Below, in pieces: positions 8,352 to 17,277 of a DNA stretch of 64,000 bases. The translations under genes and the position numbers were made by a program. The notes below the pieces were generated by a model that saw only the letters and a program-made list of their open reading frames with translations, had not been told where the DNA came from and did no database searches. The DNA comes from Alphaproteobacteria bacterium (GTDB taxonomy: Bacteria; Pseudomonadota; Alphaproteobacteria; Caulobacterales; Parvularculaceae), in the NCBI GenBank assembly GCA_030433215.1, contig JAUIMC010000001.1, positions 62,001 through 126,000 of the forward strand, in the 5' to 3' direction. How positions within the stretch are numbered: the first letter of the stretch is position 1; every line of letters starts with the position of its first letter.

Positions 8352-10931
8352 ATGTCCCGCTACAACCCGAAAGAAGCCGAGCCGAAATGGCAGGAGCGCT
8401 GGACCGAGGCCAAAGCCTTTGAAACCAGCGCCGACAAGGCGAAGCCGAAATATTACGTCCTCGAGATGTTCCCCTATCCCTCGGGTCGCATCCATATCGG
8501 CCATGTGCGCAATTACGCCATGGGCGACGTCATCGCGCGCTACAAAAAGGCCCTCGGGTTCAACGTTCTTCATCCCATGGGTTGGGACGCCTTCGGCATG
8601 CCGGCGGAAAACGCCGCGATGCAGACCGGCTCGCATCCGGCGAAATGGACTTACGGCAATATCGACATCATGCGCGGGCAGCTCAAACAGATGGGTCTTT
8701 CCATCGACTGGTCCCGCGAATTCGCCACCTGCGACCCGGAATATTACGAACACCAGCAGCGCATGTTTCTGGAGTTCTGGAAGGCGGGCCTCGCCTACCG
8801 CAAGGAAAGCCTCGTCAACTGGGACCCGGTGGACCAGACCGTGCTCGCCAATGAGCAGGTGATCGACGGCAAGGGCTGGCGCTCGGGCGCGCCCGTTGAG
8901 CGGCGCAAGCTCTCCCAGTGGTTCCTGAAGATCACCGACTATGCGGAAGATCTCTTGGCGGCGCTTGATGACGGGCGTTTGTCCGGCTGGCCGGACAATG
9001 TCCGCCTGATGCAGAAGAACTGGATCGGCAAGTCAAAAGGCTTGCAGATGAAGTTCCGTTTTGCAGACGGAACGAATGCGCCCGCGGGCTATGAGGAGGG
9101 GATCGAGGTCTTCACCACGCGCCCCGACACCCTCTACGGCGCGAGCTTCATCGCGATCTCGCCGGACCACCCGCTGGCCGTCGAGCTGGCGCAAACGGAC
9201 AAGGGCCTCAAAGACTTCATCGCCGAATGCCAGAGCGCGGGCACCTCCGAAGAAGCCATCGAGAAAGCCGAAAAGCGCGGCTACAAGACGGCGCTCGAAA
9301 CCGGCCATCCGTTCGACGGCCGGACCCTGCCGGTCTATGTCGCGAATTTCGTGTTGATGGGCTACGGCACGGGCGCGATCTTCGGCTGTCCGGCCCATGA
9401 CCAGCGCGACTATGATTTCGCGACCAAATACGATCTCGCCATCCCGCCCGTGGTGCTGCCCGAGGGTGCAGACGCCGCAAGCTACGCACTCGACGGCGAG
9501 CCCTATATCGGGCCGGGAACGATCTTCAATTCGGATTTCCTGAACGGGCTTTCCGTCGAAGAGGCGATCGCGACGGCGATCAAGAAGATCGAGGAGATGG
9601 GGTTAGGGAAGGGCGTCACGCAGTTCCGCCTCAGAGACTGGGGCGTTTCGCGCCAGCGCTATTGGGGCTGTCCGATCCCGGCGATCCATTGCGAAAAATG
9701 CGGCGTCGTCGCAGTCCCCGAAAAGGACCTGCCGGTGAAGCTGCCCGAGGAGGCCGACTTCTCAGAGCCCGGCAACCCCCTCGACCGGCACCCGACCTGG
9801 AAGCATGCGGACTGCCCGCAATGCGGCGGCAAGGGAAGGCGCGAGACCGACACCTTCGACACCTTTGTCGACTCGTCCTGGTATTTCGCGCGCTTCGCCT
9901 CGCAGCCCGAAGACAAACCCGTCGATAAAGACACGGCCGATTACTGGCTGCCTGTGGACCAATATATCGGCGGCATCGAACACGCTATTTTGCACCTTCT
10001 TTATGCGCGCTTTTTCACCCGCGCCATGAAGAAAGTCGGGCATTTGTCCGTAGACGAACCGTTCGCCAATCTCTTTACGCAAGGCATGGTCGTGCACGCG
10101 ACTTATCGCGATGAAGACACGAAAGAATGGCTGTTGCCGGAAGACGTGATTGTCGAGAAGGGCGGGGCGAAACGCGCCGACAACGGCAAGCCGGTAAAGA
10201 CCGGCCCCATCGAAAAGATGTCGAAGTCGAAAAAGAACGTGGTCTCGCCGGAGAAGATCGCGGAGACTTACGGCGCCGATGCGGCGCGCTGGTTCATGCT
10301 CTCCGACTCGCCGCCGGAACGCGACGTCGAATGGACCGACTCGGGCGTTGAGGGCGCGTGGAAACTGATCAACCGCATCTGGGACGCAGTGCAGGCGGCG
10401 CCCGGCGCCTTGAAAACCGCAGACCTGTCGAAACCGGAAGCGAGCGACGCCGACAAGCCCTTGCGCCAGGCGACCCACGCCGCCATCGCCGGCGTCACCG
10501 ACGACATTGACCATTTCCGCTTCAACAAGGCGATCGCGCGCATCTATGAATTCCTGAACGCGCTCAAGAAAGAAAGCGCCGCCTCATCATGGGCCCGCGC
10601 CGAAGCCCTGTCGGCGCTCGCCCGCCTGATCGCGCCCTTCACGCCGCATCTTGCGGAAGAGGCGTGGGAAGCCCTCGGCGGAGACGGGATGGTCTGCGAC
10701 GCGCCCTGGCCGAAGGCCGATCCGGCGCTGCTCGCCAAGGACGAAGTCGTCCTTGGCCTTCAGGTCAACGGCAAGCGCCGCGGCGAGCTCGCCATTGCGG
10801 CGGACGCCGACAAGGAAACTGTGGAACAAGCGGCCTTGTCCGACGAGGCCGTAAAGCGGCATATTGAGGGCAAGACCGTCCGCAAGGTCGTCGTGGTGCC
10901 CGGACGGATCGTCAATATCGTCGCCAATTAA
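8352..10931 (+). CDS. leuS: Leucyl-tRNA synthetase
   Basis: An 859-residue class I synthetase that charges tRNA-Leu. The HIGH motif is at residues 48-51 ([13 protein letters not shown]) and the KMSKS motif at 622-626 ([11 protein letters not shown]). A CP1 editing domain lies between them ([12 protein letters not shown] near residue 255), and the C-terminal anticodon-binding and LeuS-specific domains follow. Length and architecture are normal for bacterial LeuS. It is followed by lptE and holA with short gaps, the usual alphaproteobacterial order. Confidence 0.98.
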   Translation: MSRYNPKEAEPKWQERWTEAKAFETSADKAKPKYYVLEMFPYPSGRIHIGHVRNYAMGDVIARYKKALGFNVLHPMGWDAFGMPAENAAMQTGSHPAKWTYGNIDIMRGQLKQMGLSIDWSREFATCDPEYYEHQQRMFLEFWKAGLAYRKESLVNWDPVDQTVLANEQVIDGKGWRSGAPVERRKLSQWFLKITDYAEDLLAALDDGRLSGWPDNVRLMQKNWIGKSKGLQMKFRFADGTNAPAGYEEGIEVFTTRPDTLYGASFIAISPDHPLAVELAQTDKGLKDFIAECQSAGTSEEAIEKAEKRGYKTALETGHPFDGRTLPVYVANFVLMGYGTGAIFGCPAHDQRDYDFATKYDLAIPPVVLPEGADAASYALDGEPYIGPGTIFNSDFLNGLSVEEAIATAIKKIEEMGLGKGVTQFRLRDWGVSRQRYWGCPIPAIHCEKCGVVAVPEKDLPVKLPEEADFSEPGNPLDRHPTWKHADCPQCGGKGRRETDTFDTFVDSSWYFARFASQPEDKPVDKDTADYWLPVDQYIGGIEHAILHLLYARFFTRAMKKVGHLSVDEPFANLFTQGMVVHATYRDEDTKEWLLPEDVIVEKGGAKRADNGKPVKTGPIEKMSKSKKNVVSPEKIAETYGADAARWFMLSDSPPERDVEWTDSGVEGAWKLINRIWDAVQAAPGALKTADLSKPEASDADKPLRQATHAAIAGVTDDIDHFRFNKAIARIYEFLNALKKESAASSWARAEALSALARLIAPFTPHLAEEAWEALGGDGMVCDAPWPKADPALLAKDEVVLGLQVNGKRRGELAIAADADKETVEQAALSDEAVKRHIEGKTVRKVVVVPGRIVNIVAN

Positions 10932-10965
10932 TCGCCGGTTCGACGCGGCGGAAAGGAACAGGCCG

Positions 10966-11619
10966 ATGAAACGCAGCGCCGCATTCGCCGCCCTTATTTC
11001 CGGCGCGCTTCTTGTTTCCGGCTGCGGATTCCAGCCGCTTTACGCAACGCCCGAGGGCGGCACGGCGGTCAGCCGGCTTGTCTCGGTGCGCACCGTTTCC
11101 GCGCCCGAAACCGTCGCGCCTTATATCGCCGAGGCGCTCGGCGGACGCATGGGCGCGGTCGACGGCGAAACCCCGCGCTATAACCTTTTCGTTCAGGCGA
11201 ACGAGCGCGCCGAACGGCTCGCCGTTCAGATCGACGCCACCGTGACGCGCTATAATTACCGCCTGTCGGCGCGCTATCAGGTCGTCGACACGCAAACCGG
11301 CGAGCGCTTCAACGGCGTCGCCCGCGCGGTGACCTCCTACAACATTGTCAGCTCGCAATATTCGACGCTGTTCGCCGAAAGAACGGCCATCGAAAAAGCC
11401 GCGCGGCTTCTCGCCGAAGAGATCGAACGCGACCTCCTCATCCAGTTCAACCAGACGCCGGAAGAACGCGCCAAGTCAGACGGACGGGATTTCGAGACCG
11501 ATCTCGACCCGTCGGAGATCCTCAACGAGCCGAGCCGCGGCGGGGTCGTGGAGCCGATTATCGGAAGCGAAGGCTTCGACGCGCCGCTCGTCATTGAAAA
11601 CAAAGAAGACGAAGAATAG
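10966..11619 (+). CDS. lptE: LPS-assembly lipoprotein LptE
   Basis: A 217-residue outer-membrane lipoprotein. The signal peptide ends LVSGCGFQPLY, where the cysteine is lipidated and the CGFxPLY sequence is the LptE family hallmark. LptE plugs and assembles the LptD translocon that places LPS on the cell surface. The C terminus is extended and acidic (about residues 165-217), longer than in enterobacterial LptE but common in Alphaproteobacteria. It lies between leuS and holA, a conserved position. Confidence 0.9.
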   Translation: MKRSAAFAALISGALLVSGCGFQPLYATPEGGTAVSRLVSVRTVSAPETVAPYIAEALGGRMGAVDGETPRYNLFVQANERAERLAVQIDATVTRYNYRLSARYQVVDTQTGERFNGVARAVTSYNIVSSQYSTLFAERTAIEKAARLLAEEIERDLLIQFNQTPEERAKSDGRDFETDLDPSEILNEPSRGGVVEPIIGSEGFDAPLVIENKEDEE

Positions 11620-11622
11620 GCC

Positions 11623-12678
11623 ATGGTCGCGCTGAAGGGCCGCGCCATCAAAAGTTTTCTCGCTGCGCGCGACAAGGATGTCGCCGCCGTCCTGATCTAC
11701 GGACCGGATTCAGGCCTCGCCCTCGAGCGCGCGCTACATATCGCATCACGCGTCGTCGACGATCTGAAAGACCCGTTCAACGCGCTCGAACTTTCCGACG
11801 CCGACCTCAAGGACGAACCCGGCCGGCTCGCCGATGAAATCACCGCCCTTTCCTTCGCCGGCGGCGAGCGCGTCGTCCGCCTCAGAACCGGCGGGGAGGC
11901 CGCGGTGAAAGCCGTCCAGACGCTGCTCGAAGGGCTCGACAGCGGCCATCTGAAACCAAACGGCGTCGTCATCATCGAGGCCGGAGAGCTTTCCCCGCGA
12001 TCGGGCCTCAGAAAAGCCTTCGAGAAATCGAAACGCGGCGCCGCGCTGCCCTGTTACGCAGACGGGCCGGCGGATGTGCGCGCCATGGCGCAGGAGGCCG
12101 CCGCCGCCGAAGATTTACGCTTCGAGAGCGACGCGCTCGATCTTCTGGTCGCGATCCTCGGCGAGGATCATGGACTTTCCCGCGCCGAGATCGACAAGCT
12201 GATCCTCTATAAGGGCCCCGCGGCGCTGCGCGACGGCCCGGCGAGCATCTCCCTTGAAGACGTCAGGGGCTCGCTGGTGGACGGGCTCGGCGACGCCATG
12301 GACGACACCGCGTCGGCCGCCGCCGACGGCGCGCCGAAAAGACTGGCCGCCGCCCTGCACAAGGCGTCGGCGGCGGGGGCGAGCCCCATCGGCCTGTTGC
12401 GCGCCCTGCAACGCCAGTTTGCGCGCCTTAAGACCGCCCAGGATTTCATGGATTCCGGCGAGAGCGCTTCCTCGGCCATGAAAAAGCTGCGCCCCCCGGT
12501 CTTCTTCGCAGAGGAACGGGCCTTTGAAAACCGGCTTTACAAATGGCGGGGCCCGAAACTCGAACGAGCGCTCCGTATGCTGATCGATGCCGAACTTGAC
12601 GCCAAATCCACCGGCGCGCCGCAGCGCGAAATCGTCGAACGCGCCGCGCTGGCGCTGGCGGTGATGGGCGCGCGCTGA
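11623..12678 (+). CDS. holA: DNA polymerase III delta subunit
   Basis: A 351-residue clamp-loader subunit. It has the expected start (KGRAIKSFLAAR...AAVLIYGPDSGLALERA) with a degenerate nucleotide-binding fold, and the helical C-terminal collar domain (ALQRQFARLKTAQ). Delta opens the beta clamp during loading. It lies 3 bp after lptE in the leuS-lptE-holA unit. Length is normal. Confidence 0.93.
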   Translation: MVALKGRAIKSFLAARDKDVAAVLIYGPDSGLALERALHIASRVVDDLKDPFNALELSDADLKDEPGRLADEITALSFAGGERVVRLRTGGEAAVKAVQTLLEGLDSGHLKPNGVVIIEAGELSPRSGLRKAFEKSKRGAALPCYADGPADVRAMAQEAAAAEDLRFESDALDLLVAILGEDHGLSRAEIDKLILYKGPAALRDGPASISLEDVRGSLVDGLGDAMDDTASAAADGAPKRLAAALHKASAAGASPIGLLRALQRQFARLKTAQDFMDSGESASSAMKKLRPPVFFAEERAFENRLYKWRGPKLERALRMLIDAELDAKSTGAPQREIVERAALALAVMGAR

Positions 12679-12688
12679 AGCAGAGGAC

Positions 12689-14137
12689 ATGAAAATGCTG
12701 AGCCGGCCCTTCCTGGCGCTCGGGTTTTTATTATGCGGCTTGTCCTTCGTGGAGCTGATCTTCACGGCTGCGGACGCCACGATCAGCGATGAAAACTGGC
12801 AAGGGTTTCTGCTCGCCGCCGTGATCTCCGGCCTCTTCGGCGGCGGTCTTGTGGGCGCGTTCTGGAACGCGGCCAGCGAGAAACGCTTCGATCTCAGGAG
12901 CGGATTTATTTTGACCGCCCTTTGCTGGACCGTGTTTCCGCTGATGGCCGCGTTGCCCTTCCTGTTCAGCAATCTCGGGATGAGTTTCACCGACGCGCTT
13001 TTTGAAACCATTTCCGGGATCACCACCACCGGCTCCACCGTTCTGACGGGCCTCGATCATCTCGATCCGATGCTGCTTCTATGGCGCTCCGTCCTGCAAT
13101 GGATCGGCGGCGTCGGCATCATCCTGATGGCGATCATCATGATGCCTTTCCTGCGCATCGGCGGCATGCAGCTCTTCCAGCTCGAAAGCTCGACGCGCTC
13201 CGAAACCAGCCTGCATGCGCGGCCGATCGCGCTGATCAATTCCATCGCCGCGCTCTATCTTGTCCTGACGCTGCTCTGCGCCGGCGCCTACGCCATGGCC
13301 GGCATGTCCGCGTTCGATGCGATCAATCACGCCATGACGACCCTGTCGACGGGCGGCTACTCGACCCATGACGCTTCGCTCGGCCATTTCGACAGCGCGG
13401 CGATCTCCTGGACCGCGGTCCTGTTCATGACCGCAGGGGCGCTGCCTTTCATGGCCTATCTGAAATCCTTTTCCGGCGAGCCCCGCGCGTTTCTGCAAGA
13501 CCCGCAGGCGCTCCCTTTTCTGGGTTTTCTCGCAGTCATTTCAGCCGCCGGGGCGGTGATGCTGGCCGGCATGGATGACGGCGGCGACGCGCTGACGCGG
13601 GTCGCGCTGCATGTGGTCTCCATCGTCACCACCACGGGCTTTGCAGGCGAGGATTATCAACTCTGGGGCGCCGGTTTTATCGGGCTTTTCTTCGCCCTCA
13701 CGTTCATCGGCGGCTGCGCGGGCTCGACCAGCGGCGCCATCAAGGTCTACCGCTTCCAGCTTCTGGGGATCTATGCCGGCGCGCATCTTCGCCGGCTTCA
13801 CTCGCCCTCCATCGTCCAGGCGAATGCCTATGGCGGGGTCAAGCTCGACAGCGAGATCGGGCTTTCGGTGCTGGCTTTCCTGGCGCTTTTCGTGGGCGCG
13901 TTCAGCGTCGGCGGCTTCGCCCTGTCGCTCACGGGGCTCGACTTCGTCACCGCCATGTCGGCGTCCGCGACGGCGCTGTGCAATGTCGGCCCCGGGCTCG
14001 GCGAGATCATCGGACCCGCCGGAAATTTCTCCTCGCTGCCCGACATGGCGAAATGGATTCTGACCGGTCTGATGCTTCTCGGCAGGCTTGAGCTCTTTGC
14101 GCTCCTCGTCTTGTTCGATCCGTATTTCTGGCGATAA
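12689..14137 (+). CDS. trkH: TrkH-family potassium uptake protein
   Basis: A 482-residue polytopic membrane protein of the TrkH/KtrB superfamily, the K+-translocating subunit of Trk uptake systems. Pore-loop-like glycine segments are visible (ETISGITTTGSTVLTG, TLSTGGYSTHDAS, VTTTGFAGEDY, NVGPGLG), one per M-P-M repeat, together with the conserved VGIILMAIIMMPFLRIGGMQLFQ stretch. No trkA gene is adjacent, so the regulatory NAD-binding partner must lie elsewhere. It begins 10 bp after holA. Confidence 0.93.
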   Translation: MKMLSRPFLALGFLLCGLSFVELIFTAADATISDENWQGFLLAAVISGLFGGGLVGAFWNAASEKRFDLRSGFILTALCWTVFPLMAALPFLFSNLGMSFTDALFETISGITTTGSTVLTGLDHLDPMLLLWRSVLQWIGGVGIILMAIIMMPFLRIGGMQLFQLESSTRSETSLHARPIALINSIAALYLVLTLLCAGAYAMAGMSAFDAINHAMTTLSTGGYSTHDASLGHFDSAAISWTAVLFMTAGALPFMAYLKSFSGEPRAFLQDPQALPFLGFLAVISAAGAVMLAGMDDGGDALTRVALHVVSIVTTTGFAGEDYQLWGAGFIGLFFALTFIGGCAGSTSGAIKVYRFQLLGIYAGAHLRRLHSPSIVQANAYGGVKLDSEIGLSVLAFLALFVGAFSVGGFALSLTGLDFVTAMSASATALCNVGPGLGEIIGPAGNFSSLPDMAKWILTGLMLLGRLELFALLVLFDPYFWR

Positions 14138-14171
14138 GATTTGCAGCGTAGAACGCTACGGGAGGGCTGCG

Positions 14172-14660
14172 GTGAGCCAATCCGCCGCTATACAACAAGA
14201 CGTTCAAGAGGCTTTCGCCGTCCGCTCGGACCGCCTCTTTTACCGCGCGAACGGGCAAGTCTACGCCATTGTCGGCGTCAATCCCGCGAAGAGCCTGGTC
14301 TCCGACGTATGGTTCGACCGGTTCGACGATCAGACCGAGTTCAAGGCCGTTCTCAACCATATCCGCGAACAGTTCGAGACAGGGCGCTACCGCTACTGGC
14401 TTGCGGATTTGCGATTCCTCAACACCGATTTCTCCGGCTCGGAAAACTGGCTCGTCAAAGAGCTGATGCCGGCCGTCATCGACGCCGGGCTGGAGCGCGA
14501 GGCGGTGGTGCTGCCCCCGACGGCGGTGATGAGCGAGGGGGCGGACGCTTTCGAGACAGCCTCGCGCGCGCTGCGCGACATCGCCGACGGAAGGGTGCGC
14601 GGCTTCACCGACATCGCCCTCGCCAAGCGCTGGCTGTTCGAGGGCGACTTGCCGGAATAG
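14172..14660 (+). CDS. STAS/SpoIIAA-like domain protein (tentative)
   Basis: A 162-residue soluble protein of uncertain family. I chose the GTG start because a strong GGAGGG ribosome site precedes it and upstream codons overlap trkH. The pattern TEFKAVLNHI ... RYRYWLADLR ... GLEREAVVLP ... ALAKRWLF resembles STAS/SpoIIAA-like domains, where a hydrophobic strand is followed by D-L-R and a late W-L segment. This is my reading of the pattern, not a confirmed match. Function unknown; it lies between trkH and the convergent parB. Confidence 0.6.
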   Translation: MSQSAAIQQDVQEAFAVRSDRLFYRANGQVYAIVGVNPAKSLVSDVWFDRFDDQTEFKAVLNHIREQFETGRYRYWLADLRFLNTDFSGSENWLVKELMPAVIDAGLEREAVVLPPTAVMSEGADAFETASRALRDIADGRVRGFTDIALAKRWLFEGDLPE

Positions 14661-14683
14661 CCCGCCTACGGACGAATAAAAGA

Positions 14684-15646
14684 CTAAACGTTGGCGCCCA
14701 TGAGGCGCCGGCACAGATCGTCGAGCTGGTCGAGGGTGAGATAGTTGACGGTCACCGAGCCCGAGCCCTTTTTCGAATGGTCGATGGCGACCTCGAGCCC
14801 CAGAATATTCGACAGATCGCGCTCGAGGGCGCGCGTGTCGGCGTCTTTGGGTCCGCTCGAAGCCTTTGATTTTTCTGCACTTTTTCCGCCCGCACCGCCG
14901 GATTTGCCAGCGCCGGCCCCGCCCTTGATCTCCGCTTCCGCCTCGCGGATATGGGCTTCGGTTTCGCGCACGGAAAGCCCGCCTTTGAGGACAATGTCGA
15001 GCATCTGTTTGGGCGCCGAAGAGCCCAGAAGCGCGCGCGCATGGCCCATGGTGATCTCGTTGGCGGACAGCGCATCGAGGGCTTTTTTCGGCAGGTTCAA
15101 GAGCCGCATGATGTTCGCCACATGGCTGCGCGACTTGCCCACGGCCTTGGCGATGTCTTCCTGGGTGCGCCCGAAAACGTCTGCGAGGCGCGCATAGGCG
15201 GCGGCCTCTTCGACGGGATTGAGGTCCACGCGCTGGACGTTTTCGATGAGGGCGATTTCCGCCGTCTCCTCATCCGTCAGTTCACGGATGATGACCGGGA
15301 CTTTATGGAGCTGGGCTTTCTGGGCCGCGCGCCAGCGCCGTTCGCCGGCGACGATCTCGTAATTGTCTTCGCCTTTCGGGCGAACGAGGATCGGTTGCAG
15401 CATGCCCTTCGCGCCGATGGAGTTCGCCAGCTCCTCGATCGCATCCTTGTCGAAGATGCGGCGCGGCTGGTCGGCGTTAGGTTTCAATTGCTCGATAGGG
15501 AGCTCGCGCTTCGGGCCGGAGGAGGCCGGGGCCTCGCGGGAGGGCGAGCCCGGAACCGGCTTCGTCGCCGACACGTCGCCGAGAAGCGCGTCGAGGCCGC
15601 GCCCCAATCCTTTCATGCCGCTTTTCTTTTTCTCCGCCGCCGCCAT
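14684..15646 (-). CDS. parB: Chromosome-partitioning protein ParB
   Basis: A 320-residue CTPase and parS-binding protein. The N-terminal domain has ELPIEQLKPNADQPRR, and the CTP-binding GERRWRAAQ box is at about residues 101-109. A helix-turn-helix (TQEDIAKAVGKSRSHVANIMRLL) follows, with a C-terminal dimerisation helix (SVTVNYLTLDQLDDLCRRL). A low-complexity AGKSGGAGGKSAEKSK linker separates the last two. ParB loads at the parS sites 2-6 kb to the right. It is transcribed with parA (15-bp gap) and probably rsmG. Confidence 0.96.
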   Translation of the reverse strand: MAAAEKKKSGMKGLGRGLDALLGDVSATKPVPGSPSREAPASSGPKRELPIEQLKPNADQPRRIFDKDAIEELANSIGAKGMLQPILVRPKGEDNYEIVAGERRWRAAQKAQLHKVPVIIRELTDEETAEIALIENVQRVDLNPVEEAAAYARLADVFGRTQEDIAKAVGKSRSHVANIMRLLNLPKKALDALSANEITMGHARALLGSSAPKQMLDIVLKGGLSVRETEAHIREAEAEIKGGAGAGKSGGAGGKSAEKSKASSGPKDADTRALERDLSNILGLEVAIDHSKKGSGSVTVNYLTLDQLDDLCRRLMGANV

Positions 15647-15661
15647 GACGTCGCTTCCCTT

Positions 15662-16492
15662 CTACGCCGCTTGCGGACGCGCGCGTTCGCGCTGAATGAC
15701 TTCCGAGGCGAGCTGGATATAGGCCTGGCTGCCCGGACATTTGAGATCGTAAAGAAGCGCTGGCTTGCCGTGGGAGGGCGCTTCGGAAATGCGCACATTG
15801 CGCGGGATCACGGTGTTATAGACCTTGTCGCCGAAGTGGCCGCGCACATCGTCCTCGACCTGGTTGGTGAGGTTGTTGCGCCGGTCATGCATGGTGAGGA
15901 CGACCCCTTGCAGCTCCAGCGCCGGGTTGATCCGGGTGCGGACCGTTTCGATCGTGCGCATGATCTGCGACAGGCCCTCGAGCGCGAAGAACTCGCATTG
16001 CAAGGGGATGATCACCGCATGGGCTGCGGAGAGGGCGTTCACCGTCAACAGGCTCAAAGAGGGCGGGCAATCGATCAGGATGTAGCTGACGCCCTGGCCG
16101 GCGTCAGACGCCGCATATTCCTCGATGGCGTCGGCGAGGCGGAAATGGCGCCGCTCAGCGTCGATAAGCTCGATTTCCGCGCCGGCGAGATCGACTCCGG
16201 CAGGGGCGAGGAGGAGGCCCGGAATGTCGCTTTCGGTCACTGCGGCCTCGAGGCGGTAATCGCCGGAGAGAACCTCATAAGTGGTGACGCCCCGGGCGGC
16301 GGCCGAAATGCCGAGCCCCGTGGAGGCGTTGCCCTGCGGATCGAGATCGATGAGGAGGACCTTTTCGCCCACCGCCGCGAGGGCCGTGGCGAGGTTGATC
16401 GCGGTCGTCGTCTTGCCGACGCCGCCCTTCTGGTTGGCGATAGCCAGAATGCGGGGGGCGAGTATCCGCGGAGGGGCGCTGTTACCGGACAC
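15662..16492 (-). CDS. parA: Chromosome-partitioning ATPase ParA
   Basis: A 276-residue deviant-Walker ATPase (Soj/ParA). The Walker A is NQKGGVGKTTTAI with the signature lysine, the switch segment is LIDLDPQGNASTGLG, and the A'-like motif is ILIDCPPSLSLLTVNAL. ParA forms the nucleoid-bound gradient that pulls ParB-parS complexes. The start (MSGNSAPP) overlaps the 3' end of rsmG by 11 bp; an internal methionine is not available before the Walker box. Family assignment is secure. Confidence 0.96.
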   Translation of the reverse strand: MSGNSAPPRILAPRILAIANQKGGVGKTTTAINLATALAAVGEKVLLIDLDPQGNASTGLGISAAARGVTTYEVLSGDYRLEAAVTESDIPGLLLAPAGVDLAGAEIELIDAERRHFRLADAIEEYAASDAGQGVSYILIDCPPSLSLLTVNALSAAHAVIIPLQCEFFALEGLSQIMRTIETVRTRINPALELQGVVLTMHDRRNNLTNQVEDDVRGHFGDKVYNTVIPRNVRISEAPSHGKPALLYDLKCPGSQAYIQLASEVIQRERARPQAA

Positions 16493-17105
16493 GGGCGAGA
16501 TTTCCGATTTCTAAAATGGCGGCGCGCGGGTCTGTGCGGCTCGGGTGCTTTATGACGTCCATATGCCAATATTTAGCGGCCTCGGTCAATTCACCCTCTA
16601 CATCTTGTCCTTTGAGAAAGTAATACTTCGTCTTTTTGCCAGCCAATCCAGCGCTATAGCCTAGCAATTTGTCAAGGCGGGCGAGGGCGCGCGCCGTGAC
16701 GATATCGGGCTTGAAGCCAAGTCGTACCTGCTCGATTCGCTCCGGTATGACTTTCAGATTTTTTATCCCCATGGCGGCGCCCGCCTCAGCGAGAAAGGCG
16801 CACTTTTTCTGCGTCGATTCGATCAGCGTCAGCTCTACGCCCCTCGGCTCGAGCATGGCGGCGAGAACGAGACCCGGAAACCCGGCGCCGGCGCCGAGAT
16901 CGGCGATGGTTTTCGCGCCCTCGGGCAAGAGCGGGACAAGCTGCGCGGAATCGAGGAAATGCCGATGCCATCGGTCTTTTATGGTCGAGCGCGCCACGAG
17001 ATTATGGCGCTCCGACCAATCCATCAGCACACGGTCCATCTTAAGAAGGCGTTCGAATGTTTCACGTGGAACATTCGTTTCAGCCAGGAACTCCTCAGGG
17101 GTCAT
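16482..17105 (-). CDS. rsmG: 16S rRNA (guanine527-N7)-methyltransferase RsmG
   Basis: A 207-residue SAM-dependent methyltransferase (GidB). The SAM-binding motif I is IADLGAGAGFPGLVLA near residue 68, followed by LIESTQKKCAFL, and IVTARALARLDKLL carries the later conserved arginine. I set the start at MTPEEFLAE; the in-frame extension upstream is translated palindromic repeat DNA and has no family similarity. Codons 10-15 (NVPRET) are written by a parS site (17058-17073), so the partition signal and the protein N terminus share sequence. Confidence 0.95.
   Translation of the reverse strand: MTPEEFLAETNVPRETFERLLKMDRVLMDWSERHNLVARSTIKDRWHRHFLDSAQLVPLLPEGAKTIADLGAGAGFPGLVLAAMLEPRGVELTLIESTQKKCAFLAEAGAAMGIKNLKVIPERIEQVRLGFKPDIVTARALARLDKLLGYSAGLAGKKTKYYFLKGQDVEGELTEAAKYWHMDVIKHPSRTDPRAAILEIGNLARVR
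17058..17073. promoter_or_regulatory. parS: parS site 1 (inside rsmG)
   Basis: TGTTTCACGTGGAACA, one base off a perfect palindrome and close to the bacterial parS consensus. It lies within the 5' end of rsmG. Confidence 0.88.
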
Positions 17106-17130
17106 CAGCGCACTACCTTTCCGTATGCGC

Positions 17131-17262
17131 CTTTCTTCCCCCGCTTGCGGGGGAAGTGGCCCGAAGGGCCGATGGGGGTCTGATCCCATCCGCCCGCTGC
17201 GCAGCCCCCTTCGACCCGCGCCTGCGGCGCGGCCCACTTCCCCCGTAAACGGGGGAAGAAAA
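17131..17262. repeat. Paired palindromic repeat between rsmG and mnmG
   Basis: Two facing hairpins, CTTCCCCC-GCTT-GCGGGGGAAG near 17134-17156 and ACTTCCCCC-GTAAAC-GGGGGAAG near 17236-17258, bracket a GC-rich core with smaller palindromes. The same hairpin units recur inside mnmG (18811-18903). This looks like a dispersed extragenic palindromic element occupying most of the rsmG-mnmG gap. Confidence 0.75.
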
Positions 17263-17277
17263 GAGCGCTACAGCAAA

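Noticed and set aside
14951-16555. Rightward open frame of over 530 codons opposite parB/parA
   Set aside because: Arg/Asp/Val-rich composition typical of antisense frames; parA and parB motifs are unambiguous on the other strand.
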